Below, piece by piece: positions 22,778-30,079 of a stretch of DNA of 38,165 nt. Numbering within the stretch: the stretch's first letter is position 1; the number at the start of each line of letters is the position of its first letter. The notes beneath the pieces were generated by a model. It had not been told where the DNA came from, made no database searches, and was given only the letters and a program-made list of their open reading frames with translations. This stretch comes from Sphaerisporangium rufum (GTDB taxonomy: Bacteria > Actinomycetota > Actinomycetes > Streptosporangiales > Streptosporangiaceae). A program made the translations under genes and the position numbers. Location: positions 1-38,165 of the forward strand of contig NZ_BOOU01000045.1 of the NCBI RefSeq assembly GCF_016863395.1, read 5' to 3'.

Positions 22778-23947
22778 ATGACATCTGTTGATCTGGGGAT
22801 CCCCTCGGTACGGACCAAGCCCATCGCCGAGCGGCGGGTGTCGCGGCAGATCATGGTGGGCGGGGTGCCGGTCGGCGGTGGCGCGCCGGTGTCGGTGCAG
22901 TCGATGACCACCACGGTGACCGCCGACATCAATGCCACGCTGCAGCAGATCGCCGAGCTGACCGCCTCGGGCTGCCAGATCGTCCGGGTGGCGGTGCCCT
23001 CGCAGGACGACGCGGACGCCCTGCCGATCATCGCGCGCAAGTCGCAGATCCCGGTGATCGCCGACATCCACTTCCAGCCCAAGTACGTCTTCGCCGCGAT
23101 CGAGGCCGGGTGCGCGGCGGTGCGCGTCAACCCGGGCAACATCAAGAAGTTCGACGACAAGGTCGGCGAGATCGCCCGGGCCGCGACCGAGCACGGCACG
23201 CCGATCCGGATCGGGGTCAACGCCGGGTCGCTGGACCCGCGGCTGCTGGCCAAGTACGGCAAGGCCACGCCCGAGGCGCTGGTGGAGTCGGCGCTGTGGG
23301 AGTGCTCGCTGTTCGAGGAGCACGGCTTCACCGACATCAAGATCTCCGTCAAGCACCACGATCCGGTGGTCATGGTGCAGGCCTACCGGCTGCTGGCGGA
23401 GAAGTGCGACTATCCGCTGCACCTTGGCGTCACCGAGGCCGGGCCGGCCTTCCAGGGCACGGTGAAGTCCGCGGTGGCGTTCGGGGCGCTGCTGGCCGAG
23501 GGCATCGGCGACACCATCCGGGTCTCGCTGTCGGCACCGCCGGTGGAGGAGGTCAAGGTCGGCATCGCCATCCTGGAGTCGCTGGGGTTGCGCGAGCGCG
23601 GCCTGGAGATCGTGTCGTGCCCGTCCTGCGGGCGGGCGCAGGTCGATGTGTACACGCTGGCCGAGCAGGTGCACGCCGGGCTGGACGGGCTGAAGGTCCC
23701 GCTGCGGGTGGCGGTGATGGGCTGCGTGGTCAACGGCCCCGGCGAGGCCCGCGAGGCCGACCTCGGCGTCGCCTCCGGCAACGGCAAGGGCCAGATCTTC
23801 GTCAAGGGCGAAGTGATCAAAACGGTCCCCGAGTCCCAGATCGTGGAGACCCTCATCGAGGAGGCCCTGCGGCTGGCCGAGGAGATGGGCGTCGAGGTCG
23901 ACCTGGAGGACGAGGCGGGCACCGGCCCGCAGGTCGTGGTCGGCTGA
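22778..23947 (+). CDS. ispG: (E)-4-hydroxy-3-methylbut-2-enyl-diphosphate synthase, 389 aa
   Basis: An iron-sulfur enzyme (GcpE) that reductively opens methylerythritol cyclodiphosphate to HMBPP, the penultimate MEP-pathway step. A TIM-barrel domain (about 15-270: [35 protein letters not shown]) is joined to a cluster-binding domain. Cys281 and Cys284 (CPSCGR) and Cys316 ([11 protein letters not shown]) are the expected [4Fe-4S] ligands, with Glu323 in the same loop. The length fits the two-domain bacterial form. The ATG at 22778 is preceded by GCGGGAAAG. Its neighbours are dxr upstream and a SpoIIE-type phosphatase 51 bp downstream. Confidence 0.97.
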   Translation: MTSVDLGIPSVRTKPIAERRVSRQIMVGGVPVGGGAPVSVQSMTTTVTADINATLQQIAELTASGCQIVRVAVPSQDDADALPIIARKSQIPVIADIHFQPKYVFAAIEAGCAAVRVNPGNIKKFDDKVGEIARAATEHGTPIRIGVNAGSLDPRLLAKYGKATPEALVESALWECSLFEEHGFTDIKISVKHHDPVVMVQAYRLLAEKCDYPLHLGVTEAGPAFQGTVKSAVAFGALLAEGIGDTIRVSLSAPPVEEVKVGIAILESLGLRERGLEIVSCPSCGRAQVDVYTLAEQVHAGLDGLKVPLRVAVMGCVVNGPGEAREADLGVASGNGKGQIFVKGEVIKTVPESQIVETLIEEALRLAEEMGVEVDLEDEAGTGPQVVVG

Positions 23948-23998
23948 TCCGGGCGGTCGCCGGCCGTTGACCGCGGCCGGCCGGGGTATTCATGCAGG

Positions 23999-25126
23999 GT
24001 GCGAGCACGGCGGCGAGTCGACCCGGCGCGGCCCAGGAGGCCGGGCCGCGCCCTGCGGGCGTTGCCGCTCGCGCTCGTCGCGGCCATCACGGTGGCCGAC
24101 CTGCTCACCCCGGCGGAGATCCAGCTCAGCCCGCTGCTGATCATCGCGCCGGCGTTGACGGCCACGGTCGCCGGGCCCCGGTTCACCGGCCTGGTCGGCG
24201 CCGTCGCCATCGCCGACCAGGTGTTCCTGGACGTGCGCGCCCATCTGCTCGGCTCGCGCCTGTTCCAGTCGCAGCTCGCCGCGCTGGTCATTCTCACGGT
24301 CTACTTCGTGGCCTCCGCCTACCTGCGCGAGCGGAACCGGGAGAAGTTGGTGCTGGTCCGCTCGATCGCCGAGGTCGCCCAGCGTGCCCTGCTGCGGCCG
24401 ATCCCGCCCCGCCTCGGGCCGCTCCGGCTGGCCCGGGTCTACCTGGCCGCCCAGCAGGAGGCGCAGATCGGTGGCGATCTCTACGCCGCGGCCCGGGCCG
24501 GGACGGTCACCCGGCTGCTCATCGGGGACGTGCGCGGCAAGGGCCTGCCATCGGTCTCCGACGCGGCCCTGCTGCTCGGCGCATTCCGCGAGGCGGCCCG
24601 GCACGACATCGGCCTGGCCGAGATCGCCCGCTACCTGGACGAGAGCGTCCGGGCCGACCCGGCGGAACGGGACGACTCGGGGCCGGAGTTCTCGGAGAAC
24701 TTCATCACCGCGGCGGTGCTGGAGATCCCCGACGATCGGCCGACCGTGGACGTGGTCGACTGCGGCCATCCGCCGCCCCTGCTGCTGCGGGACGGCGAGA
24801 TCACCGCGCTGCAGGCCGCCCGCCCCGCGCCGCCGCTCGGCCTCGGCGAGCTGGCACCGGCCACCGCTCACCAGGCGGAGAGCTTCGAGTTCCGCGCCGG
24901 CGACATCCTGCTGCTGTACACCGACGGCGTCATCGAGGCCCGCTGCCCGGCCGGGCGGTTCTACCCGCTGGCCGACCGGGCGCGCGCCTGGGCCGGGGAT
25001 GACCCGGAGGACCTGGTCGGCTTCCTGCGCGCCGACCTGCTCGCCTACGTCGGCGGCCGGCTCGGCGACGACGCGGCCCTGCTCGCCCTGCGCCGGCTGC
25101 CCGATCAGGTACCTCCCGGCCGGTGA
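23999..25126 (+). CDS. Membrane-bound SpoIIE/PP2C-type serine phosphatase, 375 aa
   Basis: After a short basic N terminus, residues 20-105 contain about three hydrophobic helices (ALPLALVAAITVADLL, PLLIIAPALTATVAG, LAALVILTVYFVASAYL). A cytoplasmic SpoIIE phosphatase domain follows (about 135-370). Metal-binding motifs are GGDLYAAARAGTVTRLLIGDVRGKG (Asp in GGD and GDVRGKG), the VVDCGHPPPLLL strand, LLYTDGVIEAR and GDDAALLAL. Such proteins dephosphorylate anti-sigma-factor antagonists or other phosphoproteins; here there is no partner switch gene adjacent. The frame starts with the GTG at 23999, with TATTCA (23987-23992) six bases upstream suggesting a leaderless start. The signal sensed by the small membrane domain is unknown. 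Confidence 0.9.
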   Translation: MRARRRVDPARPRRPGRALRALPLALVAAITVADLLTPAEIQLSPLLIIAPALTATVAGPRFTGLVGAVAIADQVFLDVRAHLLGSRLFQSQLAALVILTVYFVASAYLRERNREKLVLVRSIAEVAQRALLRPIPPRLGPLRLARVYLAAQQEAQIGGDLYAAARAGTVTRLLIGDVRGKGLPSVSDAALLLGAFREAARHDIGLAEIARYLDESVRADPAERDDSGPEFSENFITAAVLEIPDDRPTVDVVDCGHPPPLLLRDGEITALQAARPAPPLGLGELAPATAHQAESFEFRAGDILLLYTDGVIEARCPAGRFYPLADRARAWAGDDPEDLVGFLRADLLAYVGGRLGDDAALLALRRLPDQVPPGR

Positions 25127-25230
25127 GCGGCACGCCGGACGGGCAACTACTACGCTCGGCAACCGGATGGACACGGATGGGTAAACATTGGCGGGGTCGG
25201 CCGTGGCCGGCGATCGCCATCCGGGAGCAT

Positions 25231-25255
25231 CTCCTCTGCCACCGGAGCAGAGGAG
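25231..25255 (+). promoter_or_regulatory. Hairpin masking the ribosome binding site of the S33 hydrolase gene
   Basis: Perfect 9-bp arms CTCCTCTGC (25231-25239) and GCAGAGGAG (25247-25255) around a 7-nt loop. The right arm is the ribosome binding site GAGGAG, six bases before the GTG at 25262. The left arm acts as a built-in anti-Shine-Dalgarno sequence. Translation should be low unless the stem opens. Confidence 0.7.
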
Positions 25256-25261
25256 TGACGG

Positions 25262-26854
25262 GTGAAGCGGGTTCTGTGGGTCGCCGCCGGCATGACGCTG
25301 GCGGTCACGTCGCTGACCGCCGGGACAGGCGCGGAGCCGGTGGCCCCGGCCGCCGTGTCCTGGGGCGCGTGCTCGGGGGCGCGGAGCGGCGCGCGAGTGG
25401 AGTGCGCGTCGGTCCAGGTGCCGCTCGACTACGGCCACCCGGACGGGCGGCGCGTCACCCTGGCGCTGAACCGCGTCAAGGGCGCCGAGTCGCACGGCCG
25501 CCACGGGCTCGGGGTGCTCCTGGTCAACCCGGGCGGTCCGGGCGCCTCCGGCACCGACCTGGCCCGGTACGTCGCGGCCGCCCTGCCGAAGGAACTGCTG
25601 GCGCGCTATGACGTCATCGGCTTCGACCCGCGCGGAGTCGGCGCGAGCCGGCCCGCGCTGACCTGCGTCGACGCCAAGGAGCACTACGCCGCTCCCCGCC
25701 GGGACGAGGTGCCGGCCGACCAGGCGGCCGAGCAGGCCCTGCTCGCCCGGGCGCGGCACTACGCGCAGGAGTGCGGCCGGCGGTGGCCCTGGCTGCTGCC
25801 GCACCTCACCACCGAGAACTCCGCCCGTGACATGGACGCGATCCGGCAGGCGCTCGGCGAACAGAAGATCAGTTATCTCGGATACTCCTACGGCACCTAC
25901 CTGGGGTCGGTCTACGCCACGCTGTTCCCCGGCCGCGTCCGGCGGCTGGTGCTGGACAGCGTGGTGGACCCGGAGGGGGTGTGGTACCAGGCGAACATCG
26001 CCCAGGACTACGCCTTCGACCGGCGGCACCGCGACTTCCTGGCCTGGGTCGCCCGCAACGACGACGTCTACCGCCTGGGTGACACGGCGAAGGCGGTGAC
26101 CGACGCCTGGTACGGCATGCGCCGCCGGCTGGCCGCACACCCGGCGGGCGGCATCGTGGGGCCGAGCGAGCTGGACGACATCTACACGGTGGGCGGCTAC
26201 ACCGACGCCGTGTGGCCGCAGTTCGCCGCCGCCTTCTCCACCTACGTGCGCCGGGGCGGCACCGATGGCCTGCTCGGCGCCTACCGCCAGCACGTGGACA
26301 ACGACGCGGCCGCGGAGAACAACTACGCCGTCTACCTGGCCGTGCAGTGCCGGGACGCCCAGTGGCCGCGCGAGTGGTCGCGCTGGAACGCCGACACCGT
26401 CCGGATCCACCGCAAGGCGCCCTTCATGGCCTGGGCCAACGCCTGGTACAACGCGCCGTGCGCGTTCTGGCCGGAGAAGGGCGGCACGCCGGTCCGGGTC
26501 GGCGGCACCGCGCAGCTGCCCCCGATCATGCTGATCCAGTCCCGGCGGGACGCCGCCACCCCGCTGCCGGGCGCGCTGCGGCTACGCGAGCGCTTCCCCG
26601 GCGCGCGGCTGCTGATGGAGGGCGGCGGTAACCACGGGGTCTCGCTGGGCGGCAACGAGTGCGTCGACCGGTACCTCGCCACCTACCTGCGCGACGGGCG
26701 GTTGCCCGGCGGTGCCGACCGGCGGGCCGCGACCGCGGGCGCCGGGCGGCACGCCGACGCGACCTGCCCGGCCGGCCCCGAGCCCCGCCCGGTGCTCCCC
26801 ATGTCGTCGAGCGCCGGGTCGTCGGGACGAATGGCGGCCCTCCTCGGCCACTAG
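25262..26854 (+). CDS. Secreted S33 alpha/beta hydrolase, tripeptidyl-aminopeptidase-like, 530 aa
   Basis: A signal peptide (1-24) is followed by the conserved start VSWGACSGA and VPLDYGHPDGRRVTLALNR typical of the SlpD/Tap group of actinomycete secreted peptidases. The oxyanion segment is LLVNPGGPGASG (86-97). The nucleophile is Ser209 in GYSYGTYLG, the acid Asp430 in QSRRDAATPL and the base His458 in GGGNHGV. A helical cap domain lies between about 240 and 390. Such enzymes remove N-terminal tripeptides or act as prolyl/Tap-like peptidases outside the cell. The tail after about 485 is low-complexity and weakly conserved. The GTG at 25262 has GAGGAG inside a hairpin. The peptide specificity cannot be read from sequence. 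Confidence 0.92.
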   Translation: MKRVLWVAAGMTLAVTSLTAGTGAEPVAPAAVSWGACSGARSGARVECASVQVPLDYGHPDGRRVTLALNRVKGAESHGRHGLGVLLVNPGGPGASGTDLARYVAAALPKELLARYDVIGFDPRGVGASRPALTCVDAKEHYAAPRRDEVPADQAAEQALLARARHYAQECGRRWPWLLPHLTTENSARDMDAIRQALGEQKISYLGYSYGTYLGSVYATLFPGRVRRLVLDSVVDPEGVWYQANIAQDYAFDRRHRDFLAWVARNDDVYRLGDTAKAVTDAWYGMRRRLAAHPAGGIVGPSELDDIYTVGGYTDAVWPQFAAAFSTYVRRGGTDGLLGAYRQHVDNDAAAENNYAVYLAVQCRDAQWPREWSRWNADTVRIHRKAPFMAWANAWYNAPCAFWPEKGGTPVRVGGTAQLPPIMLIQSRRDAATPLPGALRLRERFPGARLLMEGGGNHGVSLGGNECVDRYLATYLRDGRLPGGADRRAATAGAGRHADATCPAGPEPRPVLPMSSSAGSSGRMAALLGH

Positions 26855-26886
26855 AGCCGGTTCGTTCCAAAATCGGGACGGTCGCG

Positions 26887-26892
26887 TAGGCT
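26887..26892 (+). promoter_or_regulatory. Likely -10 box of the GNAT gene (leaderless)
   Basis: TAGGCT is followed by GGGCCC and then the GTG at 26899, six bases downstream; no -35 element is evident. Confidence 0.4.
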
Positions 26893-26898
26893 GGGCCC

Positions 26899-27744
26899 GT
26901 GATGTTGCGAACGTCGGCGTCGCGCGTTCTCGACGACCAGGACCGCGACGAGGTGCTCACCATCCTCGACGCGGATCCGGTGGCCAACGTGTTCGTCGCG
27001 TCGCGGGTCCGTGCCGTCGGGCTCAACCCGGCCCGGCTGGGCGGGCAGATGTGGGGCTTCGGCCCGCGTGGCGCGATGACCTCGCTGTGCTACGCCGGGG
27101 CCAACCTGGTGCCGGTGAACGCCGGATCCGAGGCGGTGCAGGCGTTCGCCGACCGCGCCCGCCGGCAGGGGCGCCGCTGCTCGTCGATCGTCGGGCAGGC
27201 GACCGCGGTCGAAGGCCTGTGGGAGCGCCTGGAACCGTACTGGGGCCCGGCCCGGGCGATCCGCTGGGCGCAGCCGGTGATGGCCATCGCCGCACCCTCG
27301 CCGGTGCCGCCCGATCCGCTGGTCCGCCAGGTGCGGCCGGACGAGTTCGGCACGCTGCTGCCCGCGTGTGTGGCGATGTTCACCGAGGAGGTGGGCATCT
27401 CGCCCGACCTCGGCGACGGCGGTGCCCTGTACCGCTCGCGGGTGGCCGAGTTGATCCGTATCGGCCGCTCCTACGCCCGCATCGAGGACGGCCAGGTCGT
27501 CTTCAAGGCGGAGGTCGGCGCGGTCACCCCGCAGGCGTGCCAGATCCAGGGGGTCTGGGTGCATCCGGACCGGCGGGGGCAGGGGTACGCCGCGCCCGGG
27601 ATGGCCGCGGTGGTGGCGATGACGCTGCGGAACTTCGCGCCGACGGTGACCCTCTACGTCAACGACTTCAACCAACCGGCCCGGGCCGCCTACCGGCGGG
27701 CCGGTTTCGTCGAGGTGGACACCTTCATGTCCGTACTGTTCTGA
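26899..27744 (+). CDS. DUF4081/GNAT-family N-acetyltransferase, 281 aa
   Basis: Two domains are visible: an N-terminal DUF4081-type half (about 10-140, with NVFVASRVRAVGLNPARLGGQMWGF and RRCSSIVGQ) and a C-terminal GNAT half (about 145-281). The acetyl-CoA pyrophosphate loop appears as VWVHPDRRGQGYAAPGMAAVV (R-R-G-Q-G-Y-A), and the closing strands are VTLYVNDFNQPARAAYRRAGFVEV. In many actinobacteria a protein of this type lies just downstream of ispG; here a phosphatase and a peptidase gene intervene. The substrate is unknown. Start is the GTG at 26899 or the ATG at 26902; a -10-like box directly before favours a leaderless message. Confidence 0.9.
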   Translation: MMLRTSASRVLDDQDRDEVLTILDADPVANVFVASRVRAVGLNPARLGGQMWGFGPRGAMTSLCYAGANLVPVNAGSEAVQAFADRARRQGRRCSSIVGQATAVEGLWERLEPYWGPARAIRWAQPVMAIAAPSPVPPDPLVRQVRPDEFGTLLPACVAMFTEEVGISPDLGDGGALYRSRVAELIRIGRSYARIEDGQVVFKAEVGAVTPQACQIQGVWVHPDRRGQGYAAPGMAAVVAMTLRNFAPTVTLYVNDFNQPARAAYRRAGFVEVDTFMSVLF

Positions 27745-28147
27745 CCGTTCGGGTAACGGGTCGACGGTCGCCGCGACCGCCGGCGGGGAATCGCCGCGCC
27801 TCTTCCTGAGATCACCGCATGATGGTGATCGTGAAGGATGCCCGGACCCGGGCCGCGCTGACCGCGGGTGCCGCCGCGTCGACCGTCGGCGGTATCGCGG
27901 TCCCAGGCTGCCGGTCACAGGTCAGCGAGCGCTCCACGCGGACGGGAGTGGTGCGGAGCGTTCCGACCGGCGGCGTCAGGGCGGTCTGACCTGGCCGTCG
28001 AGCACGATGGAAGAAGACAGCGGCCGCCGGGTTCGGGCAGGCTTCACTCGCCCGCGACGCCGTCCGCCACGCCGGCGCCGGCCCCGCCGGCCGGCCTGAG
28101 CGCGGGAGGATCGTCGCGGCCGTCCACGTCGCGAAGGGGATCGAGAT
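27745..28147 (+). other. 403-bp intergenic region
   Basis: It begins with two small hairpins: CCGTT / AACGG (about 27745-27759) and CGGTCGC / GCGACCG (27765-27779), which may end the GNAT transcript. A doubtful 56-codon ORF (27819-27989) follows. The rest is GC-rich, with no RNA gene or clear promoter visible. AAGGGG precedes the hydrolase ATG at 28148. Confidence 0.5.
27819..27989 (+). CDS. Doubtful small ORF, 56 aa
   Basis: It opens MMVIVKDARTRAALTAG and continues through GGIAVPGCRSQ. The start resembles a weak signal sequence and PGC weakly resembles a lipobox, but there is no ribosome binding site and the composition after residue 30 is unremarkable. It could be chance in GC-rich sequence. 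Confidence 0.15.
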   Translation: MMVIVKDARTRAALTAGAAASTVGGIAVPGCRSQVSERSTRTGVVRSVPTGGVRAV

Positions 28148-29188
28148 ATGCCGTTGAATGACATGATCAGGCGAGCCGCCGCGGGCCGACCCGGGCCGGC
28201 GTCGCGGCGGTTACGCCGCGCCGCGGTGAGCGCCGTCGCCGCGCTCGCGCTGTGCGCGGGCACCGCGGGCGCGAGCACCGCCGCGGTGGAGGAGCCGGTC
28301 ACCGGCCCGGCGCTGTTCGCCCGCGGCTTCACCCACGGCCAGGTGGCCGTGCAGGGCAGCATCCTGCACTACGTGCGCGGTGGGTCCGGTCCGGCGCTGG
28401 TGCTGCTGCACGGCTGGCCGGAGACCTGGCAGATGTGGCGGGGCGCCATGCCGGAGCTGGCCCGCGACCACACCGTCATCGCGTTCGACCTGCCGGGCCT
28501 GGGCGCCTCCACCGCGCCGGCGAGCGGCTACGACAAGGTCACCACCGCCGAGCGGCTCCGCGAGGCCGTCATCAAACTGGGCTTCCGCCAGGTGCAGATC
28601 CTCGGCCACGACCAGGGCGTGCTGATCGCCTACCCATGGGCCCGCGACCACCCCGGCGAGGTGACCAGGATCGGGGTGCTGGAGTCGCCGCTGTCCGGCT
28701 TCGGGCTGGAGGACCTGTACGGGCTGAGCTGGCACTTCCGGTTCAACATGTCCCCGGCGCCCATCCCGGAGACCATCATGGACGACGATGACGTGCCGAC
28801 CTACCTCGGCATGATGTTCACCTTCAGCCACCGGCCGGAGAACATCGACAAGGAGGTCTACTACCGGGCCTACCGCGACCCGGCCAAGCGGCACGCCGGC
28901 TACGAGTACTACCGGGCGTTCGCCGCCGACGCCGAGAACAACCGGCAGAACGCGAGCCGCCGGCTCGCCATGCCGGTGCTGGCGATGGGCGGCCAGTACT
29001 CCTTCGGTCCCGGGGTCGCCGACTCCTTCCGCCAGGTGGCCGACGACGTGCACACCGTGGTCGCCCCGGACGCCGGCCACTTCATCCCCGAGGAGAACGC
29101 GCCCTTCCTCACCGCCTGCGCCAAGCTGTTCTTCGCCGCCACCGCCACCCCCGCGCCCAGCACCGACCTGGCGGGCTGCGCCCGCTGA
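28148..29188 (+). CDS. Secreted epoxide-hydrolase-like alpha/beta hydrolase, 346 aa
   Basis: A long basic N region and hydrophobic core (AAVSAVAALALCAGTAGAST, residues 25-44) form a signal peptide. HGWPETWQMW (88-97) carries the oxyanion motif HGxP of epoxide hydrolases. The nucleophile elbow GHDQG has Asp155, as in epoxide hydrolases and haloalkane dehalogenases rather than esterases. The base is His311 in DAGHFIPEE, and Tyr residues in the cap (EYYRAF, about 253-258) could activate an epoxide. At the usual acid position after strand six I see GGQYSFG with Gln283, so the third catalytic residue may lie elsewhere. The ATG at 28148 follows AAGGGGATC. Export from the cell is unusual for this family. 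Confidence 0.88.
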   Translation: MPLNDMIRRAAAGRPGPASRRLRRAAVSAVAALALCAGTAGASTAAVEEPVTGPALFARGFTHGQVAVQGSILHYVRGGSGPALVLLHGWPETWQMWRGAMPELARDHTVIAFDLPGLGASTAPASGYDKVTTAERLREAVIKLGFRQVQILGHDQGVLIAYPWARDHPGEVTRIGVLESPLSGFGLEDLYGLSWHFRFNMSPAPIPETIMDDDDVPTYLGMMFTFSHRPENIDKEVYYRAYRDPAKRHAGYEYYRAFAADAENNRQNASRRLAMPVLAMGGQYSFGPGVADSFRQVADDVHTVVAPDAGHFIPEENAPFLTACAKLFFAATATPAPSTDLAGCAR

Positions 29189-29339
29189 CCGGCTGGCGGC
29201 CTGCCCCGGGGGCGGGCCGCCGTCCAGGGCGCCGGCCGGCGTCGCGGGCAGCACGCCCGCGGCGCCGGCCGGTCCGGTTGCGGCACCGGGCGCCGGCCGC
29301 CACCGGAGGGGCGCACCGGGCGAGGGTGTCACCGGAGGG

Positions 29340-29377
29340 GGCGCCGGCCGCCACCGAGGGGTGGTCCGGCCGGCGCC
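29340..29377. terminator. Composite bidirectional hairpin
   Basis: Outer arms GGCGCCGGCC (29340-29349) and GGCCGGCGCC (29368-29377) and inner arms CCACC / GGTGG form a strong stem between converging genes. The 210-bp gap also carries a direct repeat, CGCCGGCCGCCACCG, at 29291 and 29342. Confidence 0.7.
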
Positions 29378-29398
29378 GGACGGACGTGCCGGGTGCCG

Positions 29399-29953
29399 TC
29401 AGCCGCCGGGGACGCCGTCGTAGGCGGCCCGGGCGGCGGCCAGCAGCAGCTCGGACACCCGGCCGGCCGGCAGATCCATGGTCTGCACGACGGCCAGCTG
29501 CAGCGCGCCCATGACCGCCCAGGCGCGCACCCGGGCGGCCGCGTCCGGCTCCGGCCCGGCCAGCCGGGCGTATATCTCGTCGCGGAAGGCGCGGATCGTC
29601 TCGCCGCGCGAGCCGGGCGGTGCGGCATCCGCGCCGCCGATGTCGTCCATGAGCAGCCGGATCACCTCCCGGTGGCGCACCACGAACACGGTGAGCGGTT
29701 CGACGAAGCGGCGGGGACCGGCGCCCGGGTCCCGGCCGAGCAGCGCGAGCAGGTCGTCGGCGGCCGGGGCGAGCAGCTCGGCGGCCAGCCGGTCCTTGGG
29801 GTGGAAGTGGTAGGCGACCGCCGTCTTGGTCAGGCCGACCTCGGCCGCGATGTCGGCCAGCGAGGTGCCGGCGTAGCCGTGGGCGGCGAACAGCCGGCGG
29901 GCCGCCGCGAGGATCTTGCTCCGGGTGTCGTCTCCGGGGTCCGGTGTGGTCAT
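29399..29953 (-). CDS. TetR-family repressor of the MMPL gene, 184 aa
   Basis: A standard N-terminal helix-turn-helix (SKILAAARRLFAAHGYAGTSL, then ADIAAEVGLTKTAVAYHFHPKDRL) is followed by an all-helical ligand domain. The ATG at 29953 begins MTTPDPGDDTRSKILAAA; the frame stays open far upstream only because of GC bias. The gene is divergent from the MMPL transporter with 126 bp between them, and palindromic sites occur in that gap. This pairing parallels mycobacterial TetR-MmpL units, where the repressor responds to lipids or drugs. No clear ribosome binding site is visible. Confidence 0.9.
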   Translation of the reverse strand: MTTPDPGDDTRSKILAAARRLFAAHGYAGTSLADIAAEVGLTKTAVAYHFHPKDRLAAELLAPAADDLLALLGRDPGAGPRRFVEPLTVFVVRHREVIRLLMDDIGGADAAPPGSRGETIRAFRDEIYARLAGPEPDAAARVRAWAVMGALQLAVVQTMDLPAGRVSELLLAAARAAYDGVPGG

Positions 29954-30015
29954 CGTCTCACTTGTCCGCCCATGCCGTCCTGTCACGAGAAGCGCGCCTA
30001 AGCTACTGAATGTAC

Positions 30016-30046
30016 GTCCTGCACGGTCGTACAGGACACGCGTGTC
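30016..30046. promoter_or_regulatory. Palindromic sites between TetR and MMPL
   Basis: GTCCTG (30016-30021) and CAGGAC (30032-30037) form an inverted repeat, directly abutting a perfect 12-bp palindrome GACACGCGTGTC (30035-30046). These are the best candidates for the TetR operator. Confidence 0.5.
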
Positions 30047-30079
30047 GTGAACTCTCATCTTGTCTGGGACGGGGATCCA

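Noticed and set aside
29189-29398. A repeat array or mobile-element end in the GC-rich gap with short direct repeats.
   Set aside because: Only two copies of a 15-bp sequence occur, inside a hairpin between convergent genes; a terminator explains them better.
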